48,105 nt of DNA from an uncultured bacterium (GCA_938045955.1 CALIBK010000042.1:1-48105); one strand, 5' to 3'; counted from the first letter of the stretch, positions 6,600 through 18,713 are shown. The notes: generated by a model from the sequence alone, not told the origin. Made by a program: numbers and translations.

Positions 6600-7664
6600 T
6601 TGGAAAAAATTGATCTAAAAAATCTAAGCCTCCATGAATTAGAAAACCTTCTCTTCTCTTTCGGGAAGGAACGATATCGCACTCTACAGATTCTAAGATG
6701 GCTCTATCAGAAGGGTATCCAGAACATCGACCAGATGACCAACCTCTCCAAGAATCTCCGGGAGGAGTTAAGTCGAAGGGCGTTCATTTCTCGTCTTTCC
6801 TTACTTCAATCTGAAGAGAGCAAGGACGGCACTAAGAAATTTCTTTTTCAACTTCAGGACGGAGGTCGAATCGAGAGTGTTCTCATTCCAGACAAAAAGA
6901 GGCTCACTTTATGTATTTCAACCCAGGTCGGATGTGCTATGGGCTGTCGATTCTGTTTGACCGGGAAAATGGGCTTTAAACGCGATCTTACCCTCTCGGA
7001 AATTCTTAACCAGATCCTTGGAGTCAAAGAGACCTTATCCTCAGAAGAATCGATCACGAACATTGTTCTCATGGGGATGGGGGAACCCTTAGCGAATTAT
7101 CAGAATACCATTAAGGCGATCGAATTGATGACTCATCCTGAAGCCCTTAATTTTTCCTACCGACGGGTGACTCTATCCACTGTGGGTCTTCTTCCAGAAC
7201 TGGAAAAGTTGGCCAAAGAAAAGATTCGATTCCGCCTCGCCATCTCTCTCAATGCATCGGACGAGAAGACAAGGGATCACCTGATGCCCATCAATCGCCG
7301 GTACCCTTTAAGGGAGATCTTAAGGGTCTGTCGAAATTTTCCTCTCCACCGGAGGGATCGGATTACCTTCGAATATGTTCTGATCGAGGGAGAGAATGAT
7401 TCGGTGAGAGAAGCAAAAAAACTCGTGAAACTATTGAAAGGAATTCCTTCGAAGGTCAATTTGATTCCACTCAATGAGGCCCCTGAAATTCCTTACAAAA
7501 GACCTTCTGAAGAAAAGGTGAGGAGATTTCAGGAGATTCTAATGGAGGGAGGCCTTACGGCGATTGTCCGAAAAAGTAAGGGGGCCGATATTTCTGCTGC
7601 CTGTGGCCAGCTTCAGGGGAAAGAGAGAGGAGAGCGGTTTGACAGGATTTTGGAAATCCTTTAA
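6600..7664 (+). CDS. rlmN: Dual-specificity 23S rRNA A2503 / tRNA A37 methyltransferase RlmN
   Basis: Radical-SAM enzyme that methylates C2 of adenosine in 23S rRNA (A2503) and some tRNAs (A37). The 4Fe-4S motif is C112-AMG-C116-RF-C119, followed by LTGKMGF; the second methyl-carrying cysteine pair expected of the family includes C335 in SAACGQL. The 354-aa length is normal. The start is TTG 6600, eight bases after the ndk stop; no in-frame ATG gives the family N-terminus (LSLHELENLLFSFGKERYRT). The SD is weak, so translation may be coupled to ndk. Confidence 0.95.
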   Translation: MEKIDLKNLSLHELENLLFSFGKERYRTLQILRWLYQKGIQNIDQMTNLSKNLREELSRRAFISRLSLLQSEESKDGTKKFLFQLQDGGRIESVLIPDKKRLTLCISTQVGCAMGCRFCLTGKMGFKRDLTLSEILNQILGVKETLSSEESITNIVLMGMGEPLANYQNTIKAIELMTHPEALNFSYRRVTLSTVGLLPELEKLAKEKIRFRLAISLNASDEKTRDHLMPINRRYPLREILRVCRNFPLHRRDRITFEYVLIEGENDSVREAKKLVKLLKGIPSKVNLIPLNEAPEIPYKRPSEEKVRRFQEILMEGGLTAIVRKSKGADISAACGQLQGKERGERFDRILEIL

Positions 7665-7691
7665 CATGTTGGGTAAAAATGGAGGTGAAAG

Positions 7692-8555
7692 ATGGCTGAA
7701 AAGATTGTCGGGGTGATCGGGGGTTCCGGTCTTTATGAGATGGAGGGACTCGAAGATATAGAAACCCTCTCTTTAACCACACCGTTTGGAGATCCCTCAG
7801 ATTCATTCGTGATAGGAAGACTGGAAGGGGTAAAGGTCGTTTTTCTCCCCCGCCATGGGAGAGGTCATCGAATTCAACCTTCCTCCCTTAATTTTAGAGC
7901 CAATATTTATGCCATGAAGAAACTTGGAGTGCAATGGATCATCGGGGTGAGCGCCGTAGGCTCCATGAAGGAATCGATTCATCCGGGGGATATGGTCATC
8001 CCAAACCAGTTTATTGATCGAACCGTCGGAAGAATCAATACTTTTTTTAGTGATGGGATTGTTTGCCACATCAGCTTTGCCGATCCTGTATGCCCTATTC
8101 TCCATCAGATACTGGTCAAGGCGGGTCAGGAGGCTGGAGCTATCGTTCATCCAGAGGGGACTTATCTCTGTATAGAGGGTCCCCAGTTCTCAACCCGTGC
8201 AGAGTCAAGACTCTATCGAACCTGGGAAGTCGATGTCATCGGAATGACCAATCTCCCGGAAGCGAAACTGGCTCGGGAGGCTGAAATCTGTTATGCCACG
8301 ATTGCCTTTGCAACGGATTATGACTGCTGGCACCCGGAGGCGGGCGACGTTTCCATAGGAGAAGTCCTGAGGATTCTTGCGAAGAGTACAAAAACTGCCA
8401 AAGAGGCAATCCGAATTGCGTTAAGGCATCTTCCTGAAAAGAGAGAGTGCATCTGTGCAAATGCCCTTCAATATGCTTTAATCACTAATAAAAAATTGAT
8501 CCCGGAGAAAACCAAAAAAGACCTTGCCCCAATTATAGGAAAGTATATTCGATGA
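7692..8555 (+). CDS. mtnP: 5'-methylthioadenosine phosphorylase
   Basis: Phosphorolyses methylthioadenosine (left after polyamine or radical chemistry) to adenine and methylthioribose 1-phosphate, the first step of methionine salvage. It belongs to the PNP/MTAP family: N-terminal VIGGSGLYEMEGL, phosphate-binding PRHGRGH (about residues 54-60), EGPQFSTRAESRLYR, and MTNLPEAKLAREA in the base-binding part. The 287-aa length is normal. Start ATG 7692 follows GGAGGTG. A specificity shift toward methylthioinosine cannot be excluded from sequence. MetK and AhcY elsewhere in the window belong to the same sulfur-methyl cycle. Confidence 0.92.
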   Translation: MAEKIVGVIGGSGLYEMEGLEDIETLSLTTPFGDPSDSFVIGRLEGVKVVFLPRHGRGHRIQPSSLNFRANIYAMKKLGVQWIIGVSAVGSMKESIHPGDMVIPNQFIDRTVGRINTFFSDGIVCHISFADPVCPILHQILVKAGQEAGAIVHPEGTYLCIEGPQFSTRAESRLYRTWEVDVIGMTNLPEAKLAREAEICYATIAFATDYDCWHPEAGDVSIGEVLRILAKSTKTAKEAIRIALRHLPEKRECICANALQYALITNKKLIPEKTKKDLAPIIGKYIR

Positions 8556-8556
8556 G

Positions 8557-9018
8557 ATGAAGTTTCTGGTGGATCGGACGCTGGGAAGATTAGCAAAAGG
8601 ATTAAGAATGTTAGGGTACGATACGCTCTATTATCGAGGCAGTGACCCCTATCAACTCTTTCGTTTGGCCCGTGAAGAGGAAAGGGTCATTCTCACTCGT
8701 AGCTCAAAATTGACACCCAAAAGGCCTGAGGATCAGGTGGTAAGGATTCAAGAGGATCGTCCCTGGGCTCAACTCAAAGAACTGATCGAAAAAGGACTTG
8801 TCTCACTCCATGAAGAAGAACTCCTTTCCCGATGTCTCCTCTGTAACAGTCTTCTTGAAGAGGCTTCCCGGGAAGAAGTAGAGGGTTCTGTGCCAGAGTT
8901 CATCTATTATCAATATGAGATTTTTTTTCGATGTCCACAGTGTCAGAAGGTCTACTGGCCTGGCTCTCACCAAGAGCGGATGAACCAAAGAATTAAGGAG
9001 CTATTCGCCAAAGGATAA
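8557..9018 (+). CDS. Mut7-C RNase-domain (PIN-like) zinc-ribbon protein
   Basis: 153-aa protein of the Mut7-C family, a predicted PIN-like ribonuclease with a C-terminal zinc ribbon. The N-terminal MKFLVDRTLGRLAKGLRMLGYDTLYY carries the conserved first acidic residue, RVILTRSSKL the middle motif, and CLLC and CPQC near residues 105 and 136 the four zinc ligands. The biochemical activity of bacterial members is not settled. It begins one base after the mtnP stop (TGAGATG), so it is translationally coupled; linkage of Mut7-C with an MTAP gene suggests shared expression rather than a known pathway link. Confidence 0.88.
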   Translation: MKFLVDRTLGRLAKGLRMLGYDTLYYRGSDPYQLFRLAREEERVILTRSSKLTPKRPEDQVVRIQEDRPWAQLKELIEKGLVSLHEEELLSRCLLCNSLLEEASREEVEGSVPEFIYYQYEIFFRCPQCQKVYWPGSHQERMNQRIKELFAKG

Positions 9019-9025
9019 CGAAGGA

Positions 9026-9574
9026 ATGCGAATTATAGGTGGGATTTCAAAAGGAAGGAGACTCTCCTCCCCCAGGGGCTCATCCATTCGCCCCACCTCC
9101 GATCGAGTGAAAGAGACCATATTTAACATTTTAGGGAAAGAGATTGAGGGAAAGAGGGTCTTGGATCTTTTTGCAGGAACAGGGGGTTTGGGAATAGAAG
9201 CCTTAAGCCGGGGAGCTTTAAAGACTACCTTTGTCGAGAAGGCCAGAGAGGCCCTTCGGATCATTCAAAAGAACCTTCTTCAATGTGGGTATACCGTTCG
9301 ATCGGAAGTCATCCCAAAGGATGTCAATCGGGCTATTCCTTTTCTTGCGAATCGGGGGGAATCCTTTGACCTCATCTTTATGGATCCTCCTTATGAGAAA
9401 GGATGGGTTCAAAAAATTCTGAACAAACTACGAGATCATCCTATCTATCATCGGGATACGATATTAGTGATTGAACATGGTCGGAGGGAGCCTCTGCCCA
9501 AGAACCTACCCGGGTGGGAGATCGTGAGGCAGCGAATGATTGGTGATACGGTCCTCTCTTTCTTAAAGGCCTAA
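9026..9574 (+). CDS. rsmD: 16S rRNA (guanine966-N2)-methyltransferase RsmD
   Basis: SAM-dependent methyltransferase modifying G966 of 16S rRNA. The N-terminus MRIIGGISKGRRLSSP and RPTSDRVKETIFNIL are diagnostic; SAM motif I is VLDLFAGTGGLGIEALSRGA (about 45-64) and the catalytic tetrad is DPPY (near 120). The 182-aa length is normal. It lies 7 nt after the Mut7-C gene and is followed by coaD, the usual rsmD-coaD order in bacteria. Confidence 0.95.
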   Translation: MRIIGGISKGRRLSSPRGSSIRPTSDRVKETIFNILGKEIEGKRVLDLFAGTGGLGIEALSRGALKTTFVEKAREALRIIQKNLLQCGYTVRSEVIPKDVNRAIPFLANRGESFDLIFMDPPYEKGWVQKILNKLRDHPIYHRDTILVIEHGRREPLPKNLPGWEIVRQRMIGDTVLSFLKA

Positions 9575-9666
9575 TGGGTCCCCAATAGAATGAAATTTTT
9601 GGGCCGAATGGAATATTTCAAAGGAGCCTGAAGATGACCCCGAAGAAGAAAGGAGAAAGAAGCGAA

Positions 9667-10185
9667 ATGGGAAAAGTGGCGATCTATCCAGGCTCTTTCG
9701 ATCCCCTCACTTACGGACATATCGACATCATCGAGAGGGCGCTGGAGATCTTCGATAAAGTGATTTTGGCCATTGCCCACGACGCAGAAAAGAAACCTCT
9801 TTTTACCGTGGAGGAACGGGTGGAGATGGCCAAAGCCATCTTTAAAGATAACCCCAATGTCATTGTGGATAGCTTCAAAGGATTATTGGTCAATTATGTG
9901 GAAAAGACCAATGCCAAGGTGATCCTCCGTGGACTACGAGCAACCTCTGATTTTGAATACGAATTTCATATGGCCTCGATGAATCGAAGTCTAAGCACCC
10001 ATCTGGATACCCTCTTTATGATGACCAGCAAAGACTATTTCTTTGTTTCATCCAGAACCATCAAGGAGGTTGCAAGACTTGGTGGCGTGGTGGAAGGGTT
10101 AGTTCCCGATCTGGTGGCAAGAAAATTAAAGGAAAAATTTAAGCTCCCGGTTTCGAAAAAAAGATTGATTGGCTGGGAGGATTAA
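9667..10185 (+). CDS. coaD: Phosphopantetheine adenylyltransferase
   Basis: Adenylates 4'-phosphopantetheine to dephospho-CoA, the penultimate step of CoA synthesis. It has the nucleotidyltransferase HxGH-type motif in YPGSFDPLTYGH (GH at 17-18), substrate loop LRGLRATSDFEYEF, and the C-terminal SSRTIKE signature. From ATG 9667 the protein is 172 aa and starts like the family (MGKVAIYPGSFDP). An in-frame ATG at 9634 has an even better spaced AAGGAG and would add 11 basic residues, so the start is not certain. It is the last gene of the ndk unit, convergent with the PAC2 gene only 10 nt away. Confidence 0.94.
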   Translation: MGKVAIYPGSFDPLTYGHIDIIERALEIFDKVILAIAHDAEKKPLFTVEERVEMAKAIFKDNPNVIVDSFKGLLVNYVEKTNAKVILRGLRATSDFEYEFHMASMNRSLSTHLDTLFMMTSKDYFFVSSRTIKEVARLGGVVEGLVPDLVARKLKEKFKLPVSKKRLIGWED

Positions 10186-10195
10186 GAAAAAAGGG

Positions 10196-11083
10196 TTAAT
10201 GGTCTGATGGTTCATCCTCCTGTCGTTTGAGGTAGGCCTGAATATAGATGACCTTCTCCTCTTTTGGCTCCTCTTCTTTCATTCCGGAAGCAATCTCTCG
10301 TTCGGATCGGCGATAAGCCTCTTCTAATTTGCTAATGACTTCTTGAAGTTTGGGATCCTCCTTCACGAGTTCATCGACCTGTCGATCAAAATAATGACTT
10401 GCCTTCTCCAGATGAATGAGGTCGATCTCAACCCCACTAAGATGTGCAAGCTTTTTCAAAACATGGTAGGCCACTTTCACATTTCTTGTCTGAAGATACT
10501 GGGGTGCATGACCCCAGAGGCTAATGGCTGAAAGACCTTTCTCCCTTGCTTTACTCAAGAGGAAGGTATGAATGCTGATGGGACCCGTATATTCAGTGAG
10601 ATGGAGTCCGGCTTGAATCACTTCATCCCTTAACTCTTCATGATTGAACAGAGCGCTGACCATGACTGGAAAGGTGTGAGGGATATAATCATAAGTCCCT
10701 CCAAGAGTAAACAACTTCGAGACCTTAAATTCCTCAATCAATTTAAAAACGAGGTCGCAAAAGAGATTCCATTGAGAGTGGGGTTCGACCCCATAAAAGA
10801 AGATAAAGTCCTTCCCCGAGAGATCGGTCCTGTAATAGAAATGATTCCCTGAAAATTTTAATTCTAATATCCTCCCTTCACGGATGACTCCTGCGGGGCG
10901 AAGGGAAGTCATCTGATAAAAAGGCTCAAGAGGAATCGAAGCAAATCGTTTGGCTCTCAGGTGCTCGATAAGAAACTGAAGGGAAAAGGAGGAGACTTCC
11001 GCTGCATTGGGCCAGCCTTCAAATCCTAAAACCAAATAAGGGTTCTTCAGAATAGGTTTTTCTTCGTAAAGAATTTGAACCAT
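10196..11083 (-). CDS. PAC2 (proteasome-assembly-chaperone-like) family protein
   Basis: 295-aa soluble protein of the PAC2 family, found in archaea, actinobacteria and other bacteria and related in fold to eukaryotic proteasome assembly chaperones; the role in bacteria without proteasomes is unknown. Recognisable stretches are LVLGFEGWPNAAEVSS near the N-terminus, LGGTYDYIPHT (near 127), and SLWGHAPQYLQ (near 190). The C-terminal about 60 residues are charged and helical (KLEEAYRRSEREIASGMK), a probable coiled coil. It has its own promoter (11103-11132) and sits downstream of purC. The family is reasonably sure, the function is not. Confidence 0.85.
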   Translation of the reverse strand: MVQILYEEKPILKNPYLVLGFEGWPNAAEVSSFSLQFLIEHLRAKRFASIPLEPFYQMTSLRPAGVIREGRILELKFSGNHFYYRTDLSGKDFIFFYGVEPHSQWNLFCDLVFKLIEEFKVSKLFTLGGTYDYIPHTFPVMVSALFNHEELRDEVIQAGLHLTEYTGPISIHTFLLSKAREKGLSAISLWGHAPQYLQTRNVKVAYHVLKKLAHLSGVEIDLIHLEKASHYFDRQVDELVKEDPKLQEVISKLEEAYRRSEREIASGMKEEEPKEEKVIYIQAYLKRQEDEPSDH

Positions 11084-11102
11084 CTCTCGATCCTCACAAT
11101 GT

Positions 11103-11132
11103 ATTTTACATTTTAATGCTTTGGAGTGTCAA
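11103..11132 (-). promoter_or_regulatory. Predicted sigma-70 promoter of the PAC2 gene
   Basis: Minus strand: -35 TTGACA (11127-11132), 18-nt spacer, -10 TAAAAT (11103-11108), about 20 nt before the start codon at 11083. It lies in the 56-nt gap after the purC stop, so the PAC2 gene can be expressed separately from purC. Confidence 0.6.
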
Positions 11133-11139
11133 CAATTCC

Positions 11140-12045
11140 TTACCAATCCATTTCAAAGGGTTTACCGACGATTCGTTGGTAAGCCTCGAGGTACTTCTCC
11201 CTTGTTTTCTGGATAATCTCCTCAGGCAGGGGAGGTGCGGGGGGAGTTTTGTTCCATTTGATGGATAGGAGGTAGTCCCTTAAAAACTGTTTATCAAAAC
11301 TCTTTTGAGAAGAACCAGGTCGATACTCCTCTTTAGGCCAAAACCTCGAAGAATCCGGGGTAAGGAGTTCATCGACCAGGATCAGCTTTCCATCTCTTAA
11401 TCCAAACTCCATTTTGGTATCCGCGATGAGGATCCCTCGGGCTTCTGCATAGGTTCTGGCCCTTTGATAAATGGAAATGGAGATAGACCTTATTCGGTGT
11501 GCAAGGTCTTTCCCGATTTCTCTTTCCATCCTTTCAAAAGGGATGTTCTCATCGTGTTGACCTGCCTCAGCTTTTGTAGCAGGAGTAAAGAGAGGTTCCT
11601 CTAATCTCGAAGATTCCAATAAACCCTTTGGAAGAGGAATTCCACAGACCTCCCCGGTGGTTCGATACTCTTCCCATCCCGATCCGGCCAAATACCCTCT
11701 CACGACACACTCAACAGGAAGAACTTCCGCTTTGAGAACGATCATCGTCCTTCCACGGAGGATGTCTTTATAAGGAGCACACTCTTCAGGAAAATCCTCA
11801 ACCTCCGTGGAAAGGAGATGATTCGGGATGATCTCTTGAGTCATATTGAACCAGAATTTAGAAAGTTGGGTCAGGATCCTTCCCTTATCTGGAATGGGAT
11901 TCGGCATCACCACATCAAAAGCAGAGATTCGATCCGTAGCCACGATTAGGAGCCGGTCGCCTAAATCGTAGATGTCTCTTACCTTCCCCCTTCCCTTCAA
12001 TTTGAGACCCTTCAATTCAGTTTGGGAAATCACCAGAGAGGTCAT
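11140..12045 (-). CDS. purC: Phosphoribosylaminoimidazole-succinocarboxamide synthase (SAICAR synthetase)
   Basis: ATP-dependent ligation of aspartate to CAIR in purine synthesis. Motifs: [17 protein letters not shown] (about 16-32), [19 protein letters not shown] (about 37-55), [14 protein letters not shown] and DTKMEFGL near the C-terminal half, with [15 protein letters not shown]. The 301-aa length is that of the longer class common in many bacteria. The start ATG 12045 follows GAAGGAGAAAGG. It stands apart from other pur genes; the GMP synthase at 41134 is the only other purine gene in the window. Confidence 0.96.
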   Translation of the reverse strand: MTSLVISQTELKGLKLKGRGKVRDIYDLGDRLLIVATDRISAFDVVMPNPIPDKGRILTQLSKFWFNMTQEIIPNHLLSTEVEDFPEECAPYKDILRGRTMIVLKAEVLPVECVVRGYLAGSGWEEYRTTGEVCGIPLPKGLLESSRLEEPLFTPATKAEAGQHDENIPFERMEREIGKDLAHRIRSISISIYQRARTYAEARGILIADTKMEFGLRDGKLILVDELLTPDSSRFWPKEEYRPGSSQKSFDKQFLRDYLLSIKWNKTPPAPPLPEEIIQKTREKYLEAYQRIVGKPFEMDW

Positions 12046-12063
12046 TTAATCCTTTCTCCTTCG

Positions 12064-12091
12064 TTGACTTTTTTCTAAAAAATGTTATTTT
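12064..12091 (+). promoter_or_regulatory. Possible sigma-70 promoter for the CDP-alcohol phosphatidyltransferase
   Basis: -35 TTGACT (12064-12069), 16-nt spacer, -10 TATTTT (12086-12091). It would start transcription near 12098, downstream of ATG 12082, and therefore supports the later start codon at 12160. The region is T-rich, so chance matches are easy. Confidence 0.35.
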
Positions 12092-12159
12092 TTCTTTCAA
12101 TTCTCTTTCGTTTCGGTAATCCACCAAAGAGATGGAAGACACAGGGTAATGGCCATTTC

Positions 12160-12753
12160 ATGATTGGGAATCGAATAGGACATCGTTTAGATCCTTATCT
12201 GTTCTCTTTTCTTAAAACGTTTTTAGGCAAGCACAGTAATCCAAATTTATTCACCTGGATGGGCTTTTTCGTAACCCTCATTGCTTCCTTCTTCATTCTC
12301 AAAGAACGATGGTTTCTTGGTGGTTTATTCACCATCCTTTCCGGGCTCTTTGACCTTTTTGACGGGGTGATTGCACGGAAACTCAATAAGGTGACCTCCT
12401 ATGGGAGTTTTTTAGATTCCGTCTTAGATCGATATTCTGATCTTATCCTTCTTTTAGCCATTCTCCTCTATTATCTCAGAAATGAAAATCTAATAGGTGT
12501 CACTCTCACCGGTATTGTCAGCATGGGAACCGCTTTAATTCCTTATATCAGGGCAAAAGCAGAATCCCTCGGGATCGAATGTAGCATTGGATTGATGGAG
12601 AGAGCTGAACGAATCATCCTCCTTACCATCGGCCTTCTTTTCCACGGATTAATTCCTATCCTCTGGATCCTTGCCCTCCTTACCCATTTTACTGTCTTTC
12701 AACGGATCTATTATGTCCGTAAAAGACTTCGCTCCAAAGAAAACCAATCCTAA
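12160..12753 (+). CDS. CDP-alcohol phosphatidyltransferase family protein
   Basis: Integral membrane enzyme that transfers a phosphatidyl group from CDP-diacylglycerol to an alcohol. The full active-site motif D-x2-D-G-x2-A-R-x8-G-x3-D-x3-D is present: D65, D68, G69, A72, R73, G82, D86, D90 counted from ATG 12160. About six hydrophobic helices follow. The head-group acceptor (glycerol phosphate, inositol phosphate or other) cannot be read. The frame is open from ATG 12082, but that start overlaps a candidate promoter and adds 26 unconserved residues; 12160 gives 197 aa, typical for the family, although its SD is weak. The stop abuts the ispG stop on the other strand with zero bases between. 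Confidence 0.88.
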   Translation: MIGNRIGHRLDPYLFSFLKTFLGKHSNPNLFTWMGFFVTLIASFFILKERWFLGGLFTILSGLFDLFDGVIARKLNKVTSYGSFLDSVLDRYSDLILLLAILLYYLRNENLIGVTLTGIVSMGTALIPYIRAKAESLGIECSIGLMERAERIILLTIGLLFHGLIPILWILALLTHFTVFQRIYYVRKRLRSKENQS

Positions 12754-13827
12754 TTATGTGTTTTCCGCCTGATCTACCATTCTTCTGACTTCACTCACCA
12801 GGACTTTTAAAAAGTCTTCCTCTTTTATTTTCCTCACAATCTTTCCTTTTCGAAAAAGAACCCCCACCCCTTTGCCTCCGGCGATGCCAATATCTGCCTC
12901 CCTTGCTTCTCCCGGGCCATTGACCACGCATCCCATGATGGCAATCATCAGAGGGGTAGAGATCGACTCGATCTCCTTTCTAACACACTTGACCAAAGGA
13001 AGCAAGTCGATCTCACATCGACCACAAGTAGGGCAGGAGATAATCTCTATTCCTCTATGGCGAATCTTGAGGGTTCTCAGGATTTCATAACCGACCCTCA
13101 CTTCCTCTACGGGGTCTGCCGTCAGGGAGACTCGAAGGGTGTCCCCTATCCCTTCTTCGAGAAGGAGTCCAATCCCGATAGCTGATTTCACAATGGCAGA
13201 AGAACCGATTCCTGTTTCTGTGATTCCGAGATGAAGGGGGTAATCGGATTGCCGGGAAAAGAGACGATACGCCTCGATCGTTCTGGGAACATCCGAGGCC
13301 TTTAAAGAGACCTTGATATGCTGGAAACCGAGATCTTCCATAAATTCTATGGTACGAAGGGCACTGGCCACCATGGCCTCTGCCGTAGCTCCTCCAAATC
13401 TTTTTAATACGTCCTTTTCAAGGGATCCAGCATTGACTCCAATTCGAATGGGAATGGAACGGTGTTTTGCCTCCAACACAACGTCTTTTAACCGTTCCTT
13501 CCCTCCAATATTGCCTGGATTGATGCGGATTGCATCTGCACCACATTCCATCGCCTTCAATGCAAGCTTGGAATGGAAATGAATATCTGCAATAAGGGGG
13601 ATGTGAATTCTTTTTTTGATTTCTCTAATTGCTTGAGCAGCCTCCCCATCGGGAATGGCTACTCGAACGATCTCGCAACCTGCAGCCTCAAGATGCCGGA
13701 TCTGTTTTATCGTCTTTTGAATATCTCTCGTATCGGTCTTGGTCATGGATTGTACGGAGATAGGGGCATCTCCACCCACTTTCACAGAACCGATTGAAAT
13801 CTGTCGTGTTTTTCGGCGATGGATCAT
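12754..13827 (-). CDS. ispG: 4-hydroxy-3-methylbut-2-en-1-yl diphosphate synthase (IspG/GcpE)
   Basis: 4Fe-4S enzyme of the MEP pathway that converts MEcPP to HMBPP. A TIM-barrel part (RQISIGSVKVGGDAPISVQS at the start; ADIHFHSKLAL; RINPGNIG) is followed by the cluster domain with CPTCGRCEIDL and GCVVNGPGEAREADIG. I chose ATG 13827 (MIHRRKTRQISIG, 357 aa) because it gives the conserved start; an in-frame GTG at 13857 adds ten residues with no better SD. The gene is convergent with the phosphatidyltransferase, stop codon against stop codon. Upstream, 13858-14007 holds no gene I can support. Confidence 0.95.
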   Translation of the reverse strand: MIHRRKTRQISIGSVKVGGDAPISVQSMTKTDTRDIQKTIKQIRHLEAAGCEIVRVAIPDGEAAQAIREIKKRIHIPLIADIHFHSKLALKAMECGADAIRINPGNIGGKERLKDVVLEAKHRSIPIRIGVNAGSLEKDVLKRFGGATAEAMVASALRTIEFMEDLGFQHIKVSLKASDVPRTIEAYRLFSRQSDYPLHLGITETGIGSSAIVKSAIGIGLLLEEGIGDTLRVSLTADPVEEVRVGYEILRTLKIRHRGIEIISCPTCGRCEIDLLPLVKCVRKEIESISTPLMIAIMGCVVNGPGEAREADIGIAGGKGVGVLFRKGKIVRKIKEEDFLKVLVSEVRRMVDQAENT

Positions 13828-14007
13828 GAACGGGAGGTTTTTCTCGAAGCTTTCCACTTTTCCAAAATATCTTAACGAGTCGGATTAAAGACCAGCATAG
13901 GGAACATCGGCACAAGCCATTCTCCAATCACCGCTCGTTTTAGATCCCCTGAGACCTTTGGAAATACGTTAACCTGCATGAGAGGGGGAACTATCTTTTA
14001 AATTAGA

Positions 14008-16510
<2,503 letters not shown>

Positions 16511-16604
16511 GGCTCTTCTCCTCTTCTTTTTTTTCGCCCCTCCTTTCCTCTTTCTGATGATTAAAAGATAAATCCTTTCAGAGAGGAGGTGAGGATAAAC
16601 GGTT

Positions 16605-18401
16605 CTATGTCCTTAACTCTTCAGGGAAGAAGGTTTTCAGTTCATCCGGAAATCGTTCTTTTACCCATCCCCGAAGATATCGCTTAATTTCCATTGCCGT
16701 TGGGAATTCAAATAATTTTTCAACTAAATCTTTTATCTCTTCATATCTCACCATCCGTAAAATCTTCTTTACCTTCGGGATGGAAACCGGATTCATACTG
16801 AATTCCTCTAACCCCATCCCTAATAATATTAAAACATGGAGGGGATCGGCTGCCATCTCCCCACAGATGGCAATCGGTATCCCCGCCTGACGAGCCGACT
16901 GAACCACCATGCGAATAATTCTTAAAATGGCAGGGTGAAGGGGTTCATAGAGGTAGGAGACATGTTCATTGATCCGATCCACAGCCAAGGCATATTGGAT
17001 GAGATCGTTTGTCCCGATGCTGAAGAAATCGACCTCCCGGGCTAAAAGGTCTGAGGTGACCGAGGCAGAAGGAATCTCGATCATCGCACCAACCGGGATC
17101 TCCCGATCGAAAGGGATCTTTGCTTTGGCCAATCCCCTTTTGACCTCTTCAAGGATCATCTTCGCTTTTCGAATCTCCTCAATCCCAGAAATCATAGGGA
17201 AAAGGATCCGGATTTTTCCATAAGGACTTGCCCGAAGGATCCCTCTTAATTGGGTCTTAAAGATCTCGGTCTCCTTAATGCTGAATCGGATCGCCCTTAG
17301 TCCCATGGCAGGGTTAGCCTCATTTCCTTTAGAATAGTCAGGTAGAAATTTATCTCCCCCAATATCCAGGGTGCGAATGGTTGCCGTGGCGGGGTAGATG
17401 CTTTCAGCCAATTTCCGATAGATCTGATAATGGTCTTCTTCCGTGGGAAGGTCTTTTCGATTCAAATAGAGAACCTCTGTCCGAAAAAGACCAATCCCCT
17501 CTGCCCCATGACTTTTGGCTCCCTGGACTTCTTCTAACATTTCGATATTGGCCTGCAGGCATACTCGAACTCCATCCCTTGTCTCTGCAGGTAACGGGGC
17601 ATATTTTAAAGATTCCCGCTCCAGGAACCGGATCCTTTTTTTCCTCTCTACAAAGGAACGATAGACTTCCTCGGTAGGATTAATGACCACATCTCCACTT
17701 TCTCCATCGATAATGAGGAGGTCTCCCCCATGGATGAGGGAGGTCGCCACTTCAAGACCCACCACAGCCGGAATTCCCAAGGAACGTGAGAGGATGGCCG
17801 TATGAGAAACCCTTCCTCCAATGTCCGTCACAAACCCAGCGACATGGTTGAGGTTCATTTGAAGGGTATCGGCTGGCGAGAGATCATGAGCCACAATGAT
17901 GACCTTCCCTCTGATCTTTGTAATGTCATCGTGTTTCTTTCCCATTAAATTTCTAAAAATCCTTGCAGCCACATAGTGGAGATCGCTCCGTCTCTCCCGG
18001 AGATACTCGTCTTCAATCGTCTTAAAAGCAGAATCGAGTCTTTCAAGGGTAAGATCCAAAGCCCATTCTGAATTTACCTTTCGCTTTCGAATATGATCAA
18101 TGGTATTCTGGATGAGCATCTGATCCTCTAAGATCATCAGGTGGACATCAAGGATAAAGGCGTGCTCCCTCACCTCCGGAGAAAGAATCCTCTCTTTAAT
18201 TTCTCGAAGTTGTCTTTTGGATTCTTCTATAGCCCTTAGGAACCGCTGAACCTCTTCTTCAACCTGCCAGGGATTGATCCGCTTCTGAGGAAGACGAACC
18301 TTATATCGCTCCAACATATACGCTCTTCCAGAAACGATTCCAGAGGAGGCTCCAATTCCTCGAATGAACTTATTGACCTGTTCCTGGGCGAATGTCTTCA
18401 T
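16605..18401 (-). CDS. ptsI: PTS enzyme I (phosphoenolpyruvate-protein phosphotransferase)
   Basis: Takes phosphate from PEP and passes it to HPr. The phosphorylated histidine is H200 in [17 protein letters not shown]; the HPr-binding helical part lies before it; the PEP-binding TIM barrel has [29 protein letters not shown] and the catalytic cysteine in [10 protein letters not shown]. The 598-aa length is slightly longer than the usual 570-580, with extra residues at both ends. Its ATG overlaps the HPr stop by 4 nt. No EIIB or EIIC gene is nearby, so its partners here are HPr and the regulatory EIIA proteins. Confidence 0.96.
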   Translation of the reverse strand: MKTFAQEQVNKFIRGIGASSGIVSGRAYMLERYKVRLPQKRINPWQVEEEVQRFLRAIEESKRQLREIKERILSPEVREHAFILDVHLMILEDQMLIQNTIDHIRKRKVNSEWALDLTLERLDSAFKTIEDEYLRERRSDLHYVAARIFRNLMGKKHDDITKIRGKVIIVAHDLSPADTLQMNLNHVAGFVTDIGGRVSHTAILSRSLGIPAVVGLEVATSLIHGGDLLIIDGESGDVVINPTEEVYRSFVERKKRIRFLERESLKYAPLPAETRDGVRVCLQANIEMLEEVQGAKSHGAEGIGLFRTEVLYLNRKDLPTEEDHYQIYRKLAESIYPATATIRTLDIGGDKFLPDYSKGNEANPAMGLRAIRFSIKETEIFKTQLRGILRASPYGKIRILFPMISGIEEIRKAKMILEEVKRGLAKAKIPFDREIPVGAMIEIPSASVTSDLLAREVDFFSIGTNDLIQYALAVDRINEHVSYLYEPLHPAILRIIRMVVQSARQAGIPIAICGEMAADPLHVLILLGMGLEEFSMNPVSIPKVKKILRMVRYEEIKDLVEKLFEFPTAMEIKRYLRGWVKERFPDELKTFFPEELRT

Positions 18402-18664
18402 TCTTCTCCAAATTTGCTTTCGATCAATTTCCCTAAGGATTGAATCGCTTCAGCGGCGTCCTTCCCTTCCGCCTTGAGAGTAATCTTGGTTCCCTTGGCT
18501 GCAGCGAGCATGAGGATTCCCATAATCGACTTCCCGTTCACTTCGATCCCATCTTTCTCAATAATGATTTCAGAAGAAAATCGATTCGCTGTCTTGACCA
18601 AGAGGGCAGCTGCCCTTGCATGAAGACCTAATCGATTCTTAATCGTGAATGTCTGAACTTCCAT
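18398..18664 (-). CDS. ptsH: Phosphocarrier protein HPr
   Basis: 88-aa phosphocarrier. H15 in LGLHARAA takes phosphate from enzyme I; S46 in NGKSIMGILMLAA is the regulatory serine phosphorylated by HPr kinase, and both sites are intact. The gene for HPr kinase is three genes upstream in the same run, so the serine switch is probably in use. The stop overlaps the ptsI start (ATGA). Confidence 0.96.
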   Translation of the reverse strand: MEVQTFTIKNRLGLHARAAALLVKTANRFSSEIIIEKDGIEVNGKSIMGILMLAAAKGTKITLKAEGKDAAEAIQSLGKLIESKFGEE

Positions 18665-18713
18665 CCCCTCTTCAGAAAAGATCTTTCTGGACGATCCCCA
18701 GAAGACTCAGACT

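Noticed and set aside
13872-13979. 35-codon minus-strand frame between ahcY and ispG
   Set aside because: No SD, no recognisable features; the gap 13858-14007 otherwise looks non-coding and I could not assign a known RNA to it.
16511-16604. Possible SAM riboswitch in front of metK
   Set aside because: The leader is purine-rich with imperfect hairpins but shows none of the conserved cores of SAM-I, SAM-II, SAM-IV or SAH motifs that I know.
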